A DNA stretch of 11,547 nt from an uncultured Alcanivoracaceae bacterium. GTDB lineage: Bacteria; Pseudomonadota; Gammaproteobacteria; Pseudomonadales; Alcanivoracaceae. Shown piece after piece: positions 11,503 through 11,547 of the stretch; positions within the stretch are counted from its first letter, which is position 1; each line of letters begins with the position of its first letter. The notes beneath the pieces were generated by a model. It saw only the letters and a program-made list of their open reading frames with translations. It made no database searches and was not told where the DNA came from. Where the stretch lies: assembly GCA_937943665.1 (NCBI GenBank), contig CALEAR010000385.1, positions 1-11,547 of the forward strand, given 5' to 3'. The position numbers were made by a program, and so were the translations under genes.

Positions 11503-11547
11503 TGGCTTCTCCCTGTTCAGTCATTTGAGGGTGAACCCAGTGGGTGT
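11495..11547 (-). CDS. cydD: CydD, last codons only (cut by window edge)
   Basis: In the frame that overlaps the cydC start, the minus strand encodes THWVHPQMTEQGEANE followed by TAA at 11497-11495. The stop overlaps the cydC ATG as ATGAATAA, an arrangement typical of the cydDC operon. Identity as cydD rests on this position and coupling, since 16 residues carry no domain. Confidence 0.6.
   Translation of the reverse strand, partial: THWVHPQMTEQGEANE

Overview
The window looks like the chromosome of a gammaproteobacterium of moderate GC content. The gene set supports this: NfuA, RluA, an AsrA-type Lon, a cydDC pair, MsrA, an M48 lipoprotein, two ABC1/UbiB kinases and a short H-NS-family protein. 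Genus cannot be set from this sequence. Coding density is high, and no tRNA, rRNA, CRISPR array, insertion sequence or phage gene was seen. The longest gap between genes is about 240 bases.

Layout, left to right. A MATE efflux gene runs off the left edge on the minus strand and is divergent from nfuA (plus). An IscR-like palindrome overlaps the predicted nfuA -10 box. A composite hairpin separates nfuA from a convergent minus-strand pair: an ABC1/UbiB kinase gene followed 5 bases later by an M48 metalloprotease lipoprotein gene. Divergent from that pair is msrA (plus), whose 3' end overlaps the 3' end of rluA (minus) by 12 bases. rluA lies just downstream of lon (minus), with a terminator-like hairpin between them. 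lon has a well-formed sigma-32-like heat-shock promoter. Upstream of lon are a small SAM-dependent methyltransferase gene (minus) and, divergent from it, a second ABC1/UbiB kinase gene (plus) ending in a near-perfect hairpin. The right end holds an H-NS-like gene with an AT-rich upstream region, then cydC and the last codons of cydD (all minus).

The genes share a theme of protein repair and turnover, Fe-S delivery, quinone/respiratory maintenance and redox homeostasis: NfuA, MsrA, Lon, M48, ABC1 kinases, CydDC. They do not form one operon.

The most notable observations are three disrupted or altered genes within about 7 kb. lon carries an in-frame TGA exactly at the AAA+/peptidase boundary. 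cydC carries an in-frame TAA exactly at the membrane-domain/ATPase boundary. msrA has Ser in place of the catalytic Cys of GCFWG, with the rest of the active site kept. In both split genes the frame resumes without a shift and a GTG follows within 9 to 12 bases; in lon a Shine-Dalgarno-like GAGG overlaps the stop. They could be real fissions, recent nonsense mutations or base errors. The sequence alone cannot decide.
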